From the NCBI RefSeq assembly GCF_004365655.1, contig NZ_SOEO01000001.1:372001-436000 (forward strand): DNA of 64,000 bases, given 5' to 3'. Under the pieces are notes generated by a model. The model worked only from the letters and a program-made list of their open reading frames with translations, did not search any database and had not been told where the DNA came from. Positions 41,751 through 51,024 of the stretch are shown here, one piece after another. Source of the DNA: Epilithonimonas xixisoli. GTDB taxonomy: Bacteria > Bacteroidota > Bacteroidia > Flavobacteriales > Weeksellaceae. Both the position numbers and the translations under genes were made by a program. Every line of letters starts with the position of its first letter. The stretch's first letter is position 1.

Positions 41751-43820
41751 TTAGAACGAAGAAACTTCAGCGTGTTTTTTGTTTTTTTCTAAACTGGACA
41801 TCTCATCCAAAAGTTTTTTCTTCAAAAGGAAGTAATTTCTTGCAATGTAATATTGATAACTGTTGATGGCAAAAAACAATTGTTGCAGATTTTTGTCAAA
41901 ATACTCGTTGTGGCTGAAATATATCATCGTATAATTCGCATAATAATCCAAATCTTTCCTGTTTTCCTCGCTGATCTCGTTTTCCAAAAGGGGATTTTTT
42001 AGAATGATTTTCAACGCGTCTTTTAGTTTTGCTTCTAAAGGAATGTTGTTTTTGAAATTCTTTGCAATCTGGTCAAAAGGCGTTGTCACACTCACGAAGC
42101 CAAACGCGTTGCTGAGATCCACATACAGTTGGAATTGATTTTCGTAAGTCGCATCGCATTCCGCAAAGTCAGAATAGGTTTTTTTGAAATCGGATTCCAG
42201 ATTTTGAGTTTTCGCAAGATTTAGGAAATAATGGTAAATATTAATGTCATTCTCTGTGACTTCTTTTTCCAGCGTTTTGATCTCGTTTTCCAAAGTTGGA
42301 ATCAGTTTTTTTGCGTCGGAAGCTTTGTATTTTGTTCCGTCGTAATCAAAAGTTTTGATGTCCAATTCCTTCTTGGAAATTGCTTCGATAGTGCTTTTAT
42401 CATTTTGAAGCGCAATCAAATTGTAGGCAATTTCAATTTTTTCCTTACCATAAAGTTCGTCAAAACTTAGATTTTCATTGGTCGGCGAAGAATTTTCGAT
42501 ATCAAATTTATCCGGATTTTTGTTGTCGTAATAGTTATTGAAAATTTTATCAAAAGTATCTTTGTTGTAATTCGCTTCAAATTCTTCTTTGAAATGATCA
42601 AATTCCAGATTGGATTTCTCACTTTCGTATTGAACATTCGAAAACAATTTGGTGGTTAGTTTTTCCTCCGTCTCCTCAAAGTTTTTGAATAGAAATTTTG
42701 CCGGCTGATTGTCTGCATTTTTTTGAATATTCAATTGTCTAAGACGGACAACTCTGTCTTCTGTTGACGGATGGGACGCCCACTGATTCTCAATCACCAA
42801 TTTTGATTTGTTGAAAAGTCCAGCTTCTTCCAGTTTTACAACAGGCAAATCGTTTTTGTTTTCCAAATCACTTTCCTTCGCCAAAAATCCCATTACATAA
42901 CTCTGTTCTTTGTAGATGTTTTTGCTGGCTTTGTTTTCCTTGATTTTGTTTTCATAGAAATTGAGGACATTGTTATAAGAATTATCTGCCAAGTCCAGCC
43001 TTAAAAGCGATTCTTCCAAAGCCAGCGATCCAGCGATGTTGGCAGAAACTTCATCGGCGTGAAACTCCATTTCCCGGGAAAGCGCCATATGACGGATGTT
43101 CACAAAAGAATACATCTTGTTAAGAATCCACTGGATGCCTTGCGTAATTTTAATTGCCAATCCTGCAAAAATGGCAAAATATCCACTTGCATTTGCCCAA
43201 CTTTGGATGGTGTTTTTATAAGATTCGTCGTCATTCACCAAATTAAAAATGATTTGATTCACATTGTAAACATAGCTTCCCACTTTCATCGATCTTTGGG
43301 AAAAATGTCCGAACTCGTGCGCGAGAATTGCCTTCAGTTCTTGTTTCGTACAAGCATTTACAAGACCAATTCCGATGATGAGGTTTTTCTTAATCGGCAA
43401 AAACATACTCCAAAAACTGGAATCGTAGAAAACACTCGCATTCACATCATAAGCCAGATAAACTTTTTTCGGGAAATCTGTTCCGGCTTCCTTCACGATT
43501 TCGTCTATCATTTGGAAAAGTTGAGGTTCTTGATTTCGGGTGATTTCGGTCAAATAGCTTCGGTCGTTGACGTGTTTTTTGAAAAGAAATTTAATCAGGA
43601 AATATGAAATCAAAACACCCAAACTGGCAAGTCCCACACCGAGCATCAAAGTCAGGAACATTGGTTTTGCAATAATCAAAAATATCCCTGCAGTAATGCA
43701 TCCAACCGTGAGCGCAATGGCAGAAAGGAATAATAAAATGTAAACAATAATGAACAGAATGATGGCGAAAATGGCAGATTTTGCTTTTTTCCTGAAATCT
43801 GAGGAAACTTCTACGGTCAT
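41751..43820 (-). CDS. M48-family membrane metalloprotease with large C-terminal extension
   Basis: This 689-residue protein has two N-terminal transmembrane helices (about 15-40 and 55-80), then an M48 peptidase domain with HEFGH at 168-172 (ILAHEFGHFSQRSMKVG). The downstream Glu of the third zinc site lies in MEFHADEVSA. The C-terminal ~300 residues are helical, charged and unlike standard HtpX. M48 proteases such as HtpX and BepA handle envelope quality control. It lies just downstream of the exported-protein operon but is separated from it by the 43910 terminator. Confidence 0.87.
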   Translation of the reverse strand: MTVEVSSDFRKKAKSAIFAIILFIIVYILLFLSAIALTVGCITAGIFLIIAKPMFLTLMLGVGLASLGVLISYFLIKFLFKKHVNDRSYLTEITRNQEPQLFQMIDEIVKEAGTDFPKKVYLAYDVNASVFYDSSFWSMFLPIKKNLIIGIGLVNACTKQELKAILAHEFGHFSQRSMKVGSYVYNVNQIIFNLVNDDESYKNTIQSWANASGYFAIFAGLAIKITQGIQWILNKMYSFVNIRHMALSREMEFHADEVSANIAGSLALEESLLRLDLADNSYNNVLNFYENKIKENKASKNIYKEQSYVMGFLAKESDLENKNDLPVVKLEEAGLFNKSKLVIENQWASHPSTEDRVVRLRQLNIQKNADNQPAKFLFKNFEETEEKLTTKLFSNVQYESEKSNLEFDHFKEEFEANYNKDTFDKIFNNYYDNKNPDKFDIENSSPTNENLSFDELYGKEKIEIAYNLIALQNDKSTIEAISKKELDIKTFDYDGTKYKASDAKKLIPTLENEIKTLEKEVTENDINIYHYFLNLAKTQNLESDFKKTYSDFAECDATYENQFQLYVDLSNAFGFVSVTTPFDQIAKNFKNNIPLEAKLKDALKIILKNPLLENEISEENRKDLDYYANYTMIYFSHNEYFDKNLQQLFFAINSYQYYIARNYFLLKKKLLDEMSSLEKNKKHAEVSSF

Positions 43821-43909
43821 AAAATTGATGGCTTATTAATTTTCCGTAAAAATAAAAAAATCATTGATATTTCTAATGTTGATAATATTAAATTATTAAT
43901 TTATTCACA

Positions 43910-43940
43910 AAAAAAACCACTCGGAAAAATCCGAATGGTC
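43910..43940 (-). terminator. Terminator of the CsgG-like operon
   Basis: On the minus strand ACCATTCGGA pairs with TCCGAGTGGT around TTTT (one U-G wobble), followed by eight T. It ends the six-gene unit 48488-43971. Confidence 0.85.
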
Positions 43941-43970
43941 AAATAAATAAAGTTAGTTTAATAAAAAAAT

Positions 43971-44909
43971 TTATTTCACAATAATCGTTTGGTTCGGTCT
44001 GGTTTTACTTTTATAATAAGAAACCGCCACATCTTTTATCGCATTGATTCTCAGTTTTTCCAAAGCTACATCGTCATTATACATTTTCATTTGCAAATCC
44101 CATTGCTTTTTGTCCTCTGCACTTATTTTGCTCTCAATATTTTTTACCAAAGCATTGCTTTCTGCGGAACAAGGCGAAGTGCTGTCGATTCCCAAAAGAA
44201 CGCCAAATGCAGATTCATAGTTTTTGTCAGCGATGTACATTTTCGCTTCTTTGATGAATGATGCACAGTTTTTTCGTTGATAATTTTTATAAGTTTCGAT
44301 AGATTTTGTCTGAGCCGTTTTGTGACAACTCGCTTTTTCCGGAATCGATAATAGTAAAGCTAAAGATTCTTCATATCGTCCGTTTTTTTCCAGATTGGCA
44401 GATTTTGTAAGGATTTGATTACAATTCGCTTGATAGTAAGCCAATAGTTTTTCAGTTCCGTTGTTGATGAATTTTACCAATGCCGGGTCATTCGAGGACA
44501 AAGAATTGATGGCGTTGTTCAAAGCGGAATATTGGTCTCTTCCCGTTCCTTTCAATTGTTTGGAATAGCTGGAGAAAACCAAATTTGTTTGGTCTTGTTT
44601 GATGAGCAATTGTAAAGTCAGATTGGTGACGTTTACGTTTTGCATTCCGCCTTCTACAACTTCGTTTCCGTTGATGATGAGGTTCGGTTGCAAAACTAAT
44701 CCATTGTTGTAATCGGTAGAAACCAATCCGTTTTCGGATAACATTTGGGTTAATTTTCCGTCGATTTTTGTCAATAAGTCATAATCAAAACTGTTTTGCT
44801 GTTCCTGGCTGAAATGGATAGAAAGTTGGATTTTTCCAATGTCAGCCGAGGTTTGCGAAAAACCAAACGTGCCCAAAAGCATTACGGAGAATAAAAGTAT
44901 TTTTTTCAT
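43971..44909 (-). CDS. Exported protein with N-terminal beta domain and paired-Cys TPR-like repeats
   Basis: This 312-residue protein has a signal peptide (KKILLFSVMLLGTFGFSQ). The N-terminal half is beta-rich (IGKIQLSIHFSQEQQNSFDY, LTLQLLIKQDQTNLVFSS). The second half has two helical hairpin repeats, each with Cys near both ends: NCNQILTKSANLEKNGRYEE...ASCHKTA and NCASFIKEAKMYIADKNYES...SPCSAES. The spacing suggests one disulfide per repeat. Family not recognised. It is the last gene of the operon, 10 bp after the DUF6175-like gene. A structural or binding component is inferred. Confidence 0.78.
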   Translation of the reverse strand: MKKILLFSVMLLGTFGFSQTSADIGKIQLSIHFSQEQQNSFDYDLLTKIDGKLTQMLSENGLVSTDYNNGLVLQPNLIINGNEVVEGGMQNVNVTNLTLQLLIKQDQTNLVFSSYSKQLKGTGRDQYSALNNAINSLSSNDPALVKFINNGTEKLLAYYQANCNQILTKSANLEKNGRYEESLALLLSIPEKASCHKTAQTKSIETYKNYQRKNCASFIKEAKMYIADKNYESAFGVLLGIDSTSPCSAESNALVKNIESKISAEDKKQWDLQMKMYNDDVALEKLRINAIKDVAVSYYKSKTRPNQTIIVK

Positions 44910-44919
44910 CGTTTTGTGT

Positions 44920-45807
44920 TTATTTTATGGTGATGTAGATGGTGTTTCCTTTGATGTCTTTGTCCGTTTGCATATTCAATGTTTTGAAGAATTTGAAGAT
45001 TTCCAGAGCAAATTTGTTCGGGTTGTAATTCTTTCCATTCGCGTCTTTCAAAGGGATTTTCACATCATCCAGAATCATTCTTTTGTCAGTTGTTCCTTGG
45101 ATGTGGTAATTGTTTTTGTAAGCATTTTTCTCCATCCACATTTCGATTTGGTCAGAAAGCGGAAGATTTTCCGGCGCCACTTCAGATGACATTTTGAAAT
45201 TGGAACTTTGTGCAAAACTAATATCGATGTTGATAGATTTTCCATTGTTCACGATGTCTGTGAATTTGTTCTGCATCGTATTGATGAATTCCTCAGACAC
45301 ACTTTCTACCGCTTTGGAAGCCAGTTTTCCAAAATCGTCTGTGTAGAATTTGCCACTTTGCCCAACTTTGTTTGAAAGTGAATTTCCAGTCGAAGCTTCA
45401 TAAGCAGAAATTACCACAGAAACTGAGTTTCCGGAATTACTGCTCACTTCATTCACCTCGGTTTGAACGTAGATGTCTGCGCCAGACATTTGTACAATCT
45501 GGTCTTTTACATCGGTTTGATTGTCGGAAGTGAAAACGTTGTTGTCTTTTGCAGATTTCAATTTTGCCACGAAATCAACGGTCGTAAATCCTTTGGAATC
45601 GAAAATTTCTTTCACTTTTGTGATGGCGATTCTTTTGTTGACATCGTTTTCAAGAACTGTACGCAAATCTTCACCTTCGCCAACATAAGGAATAACCATT
45701 ATTTTGGGTTGAACGGTTGTGGTATTTGGAGTCGATTGACCAAATATTCTTGAAATGGATAAAACAAACAGGAAAAGGAAGCTTGTTTTTTTATAGATAT
45801 TTTTCAT
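44920..45807 (-). CDS. DUF6175-like exported protein
   Basis: This 295-residue protein has a signal peptide (SFLFLFVLSISRIFGQ), then PKIMVIPYVGEGEDLRTVLE, KRIAITKVKEIFDSKGFTTV DF and GADIYVQTEVNEVSS. That layout resembles the nucleotide-binding-like fold of CsgG/LpoB relatives. Further on, VVISAYEASTGNSLSNKVG corresponds to the same family core. I recognise it as DUF6175-like with moderate confidence. It sits between the membrane protein at 45866 and the Cys-repeat protein at 43971. The C-terminus (KFFKTLNMQTDKDIKGNTIYITIK) is unusual for an exported protein. Confidence 0.72.
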   Translation of the reverse strand: MKNIYKKTSFLFLFVLSISRIFGQSTPNTTTVQPKIMVIPYVGEGEDLRTVLENDVNKRIAITKVKEIFDSKGFTTVDFVAKLKSAKDNNVFTSDNQTDVKDQIVQMSGADIYVQTEVNEVSSNSGNSVSVVISAYEASTGNSLSNKVGQSGKFYTDDFGKLASKAVESVSEEFINTMQNKFTDIVNNGKSINIDISFAQSSNFKMSSEVAPENLPLSDQIEMWMEKNAYKNNYHIQGTTDKRMILDDVKIPLKDANGKNYNPNKFALEIFKFFKTLNMQTDKDIKGNTIYITIK

Positions 45808-45865
45808 TGAGTTATTGTTGATTTTTTTAATGAAATGATTTTAATTTATCTCGTAAAATGGTATT

Positions 45866-46510
45866 TTATTTTCCAATAAGATTTTTGACATCATTGGTAA
45901 TTTTATCGCTGTATGAGATAAAAGCAATGTAATTTTTATCTTTACTAATTTCCATAGTAATTTTTGCAAAGTCTTTGTTCAATCCCCAAAACTGGCTTTC
46001 CAATTTTTTGAAAGTTGCTTCGTCTTGCGAGTTTTTTGCTTTAGTCATTTCGGCTAATAATTTTTCTCTCTTATCAAGAAAATCATTCGCTTTTTGGTTG
46101 TCCATTTTTGGACGTTCCATTTTATCATTTTGAACATTAGCTTTTTCTCTAATTGATTCAATTTTTTCTTCCGTAGTTCTTTTGTCGGTGTTTTGAGTCG
46201 ATTTGGAAATCATAAATGAAGAAATGACCAACACTGGTAGCAAAATCAACATTATGATTGGTTTTCCACCATATTCTGTAAATTTTTTATAGGCAAAAAA
46301 CATCAATCCCAATCCTAATATTAGAAGCCCGATTGCTAATCCAATATTTCCAAAAAGTTCAAAAACAGGTATCAAAATTCTAGGAACTCTGTACTCTGAC
46401 TGTTCCTGAAAATAGGTTAATCCCCAAGTGAAAAAGAAAGAGCCGATAAGACCCATTGCCAAGGCTTTCACTTTTTCTGCAATACTAAGTGTTTTATTTT
46501 CTTGTGTCAT
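45866..46510 (-). CDS. Membrane protein with C-terminal coiled coil (operon member)
   Basis: This 214-residue protein has no signal peptide. It has three hydrophobic segments (AMGLIGSFFFTWGLTYF, LFGNIGLAIGLLILGLGLMFFAY, PIIMLILLPVLVISSFMI), then a charged coiled-coil stretch (TTEEKIESIREKANVQNDK...DKREKLLAEMTKAKN). The tail has the pattern of a small soluble domain. Probably an inner-membrane partner. Unrecognised family. Separated from the lipoprotein gene by about 187 bp without a hairpin. Confidence 0.72.
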   Translation of the reverse strand: MTQENKTLSIAEKVKALAMGLIGSFFFTWGLTYFQEQSEYRVPRILIPVFELFGNIGLAIGLLILGLGLMFFAYKKFTEYGGKPIIMLILLPVLVISSFMISKSTQNTDKRTTEEKIESIREKANVQNDKMERPKMDNQKANDFLDKREKLLAEMTKAKNSQDEATFKKLESQFWGLNKDFAKITMEISKDKNYIAFISYSDKITNDVKNLIGK

Positions 46511-46697
46511 TTTCTTGTATAGTTATGTTAATTTGAGCTTGTTCAATGTTTTTGACCTTAGTACTAAACGTTGAATTGCTCGCAACCCGACTTGAGCGTA
46601 AATCCTTTTTTGCTTTTAATTAAGTTCTATTGAATTTGAAATTTTCTGCAAAAAAGATTGGGAGCGGAAGGCGGAAAAGTTGCCCAAATTAATTGAT

Positions 46698-47093
46698 TTA
46701 ATAACCGAATTTTCTAATGATAGAATTTTGTTCCAAGTCCAATCTTAAAGCTCTTGTGTTTACAACCACTCTTTGGCTTCCATTGCCGTTTTTGGAAGAT
46801 GAAGTCACAAAGGTTTTGTATCTGTTTTCGTTGAATAGTTTTTTGAAATATTCAGGAAATTGTTTTTCTGTTGCTTCTTCCGATGTGGAAATCAATGGCG
46901 TGGTTTGGTTGCTGTTGGGAATTCCACGGAATAACAAATGATAGATTGCTGTGTATTCTGGTTTTTGGTCTGTGATGTTCAAAGTCATCGAACTGTCGTT
47001 GGAATCAATTACCTGAATGTCGGATGCGTGATTTCGGCTATTGCAACTCAGTAAACCGATTGCAAAAGCGAATAGAAAAAATAAAGATTTCAT
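46698..47093 (-). CDS. Lipoprotein of the CsgG-like operon
   Basis: This 131-residue lipoprotein has the signal peptide FFLFAFAIGLLSC with its lipobox Cys. The mature part contains YHLLFRGIPNSNQTTPLIS followed by EEATEKQFPEYFKKLF and RYKTFVTSS, a pattern I believe recurs in exported proteins of Bacteroidetes beside CsgG genes (from memory, not checked). Its start is 10 bp from the end of the CsgG-like gene. Function unknown. Confidence 0.75.
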   Translation of the reverse strand: MKSLFFLFAFAIGLLSCNSRNHASDIQVIDSNDSSMTLNITDQKPEYTAIYHLLFRGIPNSNQTTPLISTSEEATEKQFPEYFKKLFNENRYKTFVTSSSKNGNGSQRVVVNTRALRLDLEQNSIIRKFGY

Positions 47094-47103
47094 AGGCGGA
47101 AGC

Positions 47104-47937
47104 TTATTTTTTAGTGATTAATGTGCATTCCAGTTTTTTGGACTCGGAGAAGTTGGAGCTGATGCTTTGAGCCGATTTTCTGTCAGAAGCGATTGCCTCG
47201 CTCAAGTTGTCTCCTGCAAGATTGACCACTTCTACAGTACCAATTTTTTGTGGATATTTTTGTCCGTCTATCAGTTCAATCATTTCTACAGAAAGCTTGT
47301 CGCCAACGTTGATTCCAGCGTGTTTTCCTAAGTTTACCAATACTTTAGTTCTGTTTTTGTCATCTGGCAAAAGTTTTACAATTTTACCTTGAAGTGGGAA
47401 ATTCAATTTAAAATACTGGTTGATTTCTGTTTGGATAGATTTTATCGCGTTTTGAACAGCACTTTCCGGAGAAAGCATCAATTCGCTTGCTTTACCTTCA
47501 AAACTCGTTGCATCTGTGCTAAGTCCTGTCGCCACATCCACGATTTTCATCTGAAACGCAACGCTTGCTTTGTAGCCATTCACACCGCCGTTTGCTCCTT
47601 TCATAGAATAAACTGGGATTTTGGTAATATGTCCTGTAATGATTTTTTCAGCGGCCAAACTTGCACCTTGTTCCACTACGTTTTTACTGTCTATAAAAGC
47701 TTCGGATTTTTGAAGTTCCAATTCGTCGTTCACGCGGTCTGAGCTGGTTCTGTCCACCACACGGAAACGTTTGGCATTCGTCAGCATTTCTACTACTTTT
47801 TCCGTCACAAGGCCTACAAATCTAGGATTCTCATCACAAGTAAAAGCGGTAACACCTATGACAATTCTGTCATCTTTTTGCGCAGAAATCCTACTGAAAG
47901 ACAGAGCAATCAGTAGGAATAATAATTTTTTAGTCAT
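47104..47937 (-). CDS. CsgG/HfaB-like exported protein
   Basis: This 277-residue protein has a CsgG-domain core: RIVIGVTAFTCDENP, VGLVTEKVVEMLTNAKRFRVVDRT, DELELQKSEAF, AEKIITGHITKIPV and AFQMKIVDVATG. The C-terminal ~80 residues (GKIVKLLPDDKNRTKVLVNL, GKHAGINVGDKLSV) form an extra small beta domain. Unlike curli CsgG, the signal peptide (LLFLLIALSFSRISAQ) lacks a lipobox, so lipid anchoring and the nonameric pore are not implied. The start overlaps the upstream stop by one base (TAATG). It may be an assembly or export factor for the operon; inferred. Confidence 0.8.
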   Translation of the reverse strand: MTKKLLFLLIALSFSRISAQKDDRIVIGVTAFTCDENPRFVGLVTEKVVEMLTNAKRFRVVDRTSSDRVNDELELQKSEAFIDSKNVVEQGASLAAEKIITGHITKIPVYSMKGANGGVNGYKASVAFQMKIVDVATGLSTDATSFEGKASELMLSPESAVQNAIKSIQTEINQYFKLNFPLQGKIVKLLPDDKNRTKVLVNLGKHAGINVGDKLSVEMIELIDGQKYPQKIGTVEVVNLAGDNLSEAIASDRKSAQSISSNFSESKKLECTLITKK

Positions 47938-48470
47938 TATAGGTTACCTGCAGATTTTACAGTTTGAATAATGCTTTTGATTGCTTTTGTCTGAAAAACA
48001 GATTCTTCGCCTAGAATTGTAGAAGCATTTTTCGCATATTTCACAGCGGATCCTATTTTGGCCAGTTTCAAAGGATTGGTAACAGACATAGATTCTGACG
48101 AAACTGAAGTTACATTAGCTGCAAATGCTTGAACATTTTTAGATTGAGAAAAGATTCTAAGCGCCAATTCTTCACATTCTTTCAAAGTTGGTTTCTTCAC
48201 TTTTACATCGGTTACGCCATCGTTGGTTTGTCCGATTGATCTGTAATAAAGGTTTTGCAGTAAAGGAGAGATTTTCATAGATTCTTTGGCAGAATCTCCA
48301 ATTTCTGAGTTTAATTTGTCCAGTGTTGTAACACTTGTCGTTTTGGGAGCGGAAAGTTTTCCTAATTTTTCTACACGTTCCATAGAAGCTTTGAAATCTT
48401 CTCTCGATGTTTGTGCGATTGCAGAGGTGAGGCTAGCGAAAACGAAGGCAGCCATTAATAGTTTTTTCAT
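47937..48470 (-). CDS. Exported hypothetical protein, first gene of the CsgG-like operon
   Basis: This 177-residue protein (ATG at 48470; a possible earlier ATG at 48488 adds MKKIQL) has the signal peptide KKLLMAAFVFASLTSAIAQ. The mature part is helical and Ser/Lys/Ala-rich (FKASMERVEKLGKLSAPKTT; PLKLAKIGSAVKYAKNASTI). No known domain recognised. Position and overlap with the CsgG-like gene suggest it is a secreted substrate or periplasmic partner; inferred. Confidence 0.7.
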   Translation of the reverse strand: MKKLLMAAFVFASLTSAIAQTSREDFKASMERVEKLGKLSAPKTTSVTTLDKLNSEIGDSAKESMKISPLLQNLYYRSIGQTNDGVTDVKVKKPTLKECEELALRIFSQSKNVQAFAANVTSVSSESMSVTNPLKLAKIGSAVKYAKNASTILGEESVFQTKAIKSIIQTVKSAGNL

Positions 48471-48488
48471 TAGTTGAATTTTTTTCAA

Positions 48489-48793
48489 ATGTAAATGAAA
48501 TTTTCAAAAAACAAAAGATGATTATGATTTATTTTAATAGATATGTTTTGGTTGGTATGATTATTTTATTTGTTTGGTTTGTTTTTGTTTAAAATATTAA
48601 TTCCGTTTTGGTTATTTATCTATTTTAAACATTTGATTCTGTTTAGATTTTGGCGAATCGTATTTCAATACATTTATGAATTATTATGTCTTAAACGATT
48701 ATTGTCAATTCTGAATAAAGAATATTGTAATTATGTTGTTATATAGAGGTTTGAATATGAATTTCATTAGAAGAATATTATTTTTTTTTAAAT
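48489..48793. other. AT-rich gene-free stretch between the CsgG-like operon and groEL
   Basis: About 300 bp, extremely AT-rich, holding the divergence between the operon start and the groEL end. Apart from the groEL terminator at its right edge I see no gene or RNA. Confidence 0.6.
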
Positions 48794-48828
48794 AAAAAAA
48801 ACCGCTCAGAAAAAATCTGAACGGTTTT
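48794..48828 (-). terminator. groEL terminator
   Basis: On the minus strand AACCGTTCAGA pairs with TCTGAGCGGTT (one U-G wobble) around a TTTTT loop, followed by seven T. Confidence 0.88.
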
Positions 48829-48857
48829 AAAATTTATAATTGCTCGAATGCTTATAA

Positions 48858-50513
<1,656 letters not shown>

Positions 50514-50581
50514 TTAATGAATTTAATATCCACGAAAGTTGAAATCGTTTTACGTGAATATGTTTTACTTTTTACAATTAA

Positions 50582-50860
50582 TTATCCAATAATTCCTAAA
50601 AGGTCTCCTTCTTTTACTATAAGGTAATCTTTCCCTTCAAATTTCAATTCAGTTCCGGAATATTTTCCATAAAGTACTTTGTCGCCTACTTGTACAGTCG
50701 TTGGTTCATCTTTTTTTCCAGGTCCTACGGCAACTACAGTTCCTTCTTGTGGTTTTTCTTTCGCAGTGTCCGGGATGATAAGTCCTGATGCTGTTTTAGT
50801 TTCTGCAGGTGTTGGTTCTACCAAAACTCTGTCCGCTAGCGGTTTGAAATTTACTGACAT
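50582..50860 (-). CDS. groS: 10-kDa co-chaperonin GroES
   Basis: This 92-residue cap of the GroEL ring starts [20 protein letters not shown]. It has the mobile-loop segment [20 protein letters not shown] and the roof/base stretch [12 protein letters not shown]...[14 protein letters not shown]. Upstream of groEL on the same strand, as in nearly all bacteria. Confidence 0.97.
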   Translation of the reverse strand: MSVNFKPLADRVLVEPTPAETKTASGLIIPDTAKEKPQEGTVVAVGPGKKDEPTTVQVGDKVLYGKYSGTELKFEGKDYLIVKEGDLLGIIG

Positions 50861-50900
50861 AATTATATTTTGATTTTAATATTATTCTAATTCTTCAAAT

Positions 50901-50995
50901 CTCCAACAATGTGCCAATGGTGATAGAAGTCAAAAGTTAGAGGTTTGAAGTTGTTTTTGGCAGATATTTATTCTTAATACTGGAAATTTTGGCAG
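50901..50995 (-). promoter_or_regulatory. groESL upstream region with repeated CTGCCAAAA and TTGGCAC motifs
   Basis: On the minus strand CTGCCAAAA occurs twice (50995 to 50987 and 50963 to 50955). The first is part of CTGCCAAAATTTCCAG, an imperfect CTG...CAG inverted repeat. TTGGCACATTGTTGGA (about 50917 to 50902) resembles a -24/-12 sigma-54 element, but the GG-to-GG spacing is one base short. No CIRCE element (TTAGCACTC-N9-GAGTGCTAA) is present. These are candidates only. Confidence 0.3.
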
Positions 50996-51024
50996 ACTAA
51001 ATTTGGAATCATCAAAGTTTAAAA

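Noticed and set aside
48720-48795. Tiny frame MNFIRRILFFFK upstream of the groEL terminator
   Set aside because: Twelve codons without a plausible ribosome-binding context; treated as chance.
50861-51024. CIRCE/HrcA operator in front of groES
   Set aside because: No TTAGCACTC-N9-GAGTGCTAA or close variant is present.
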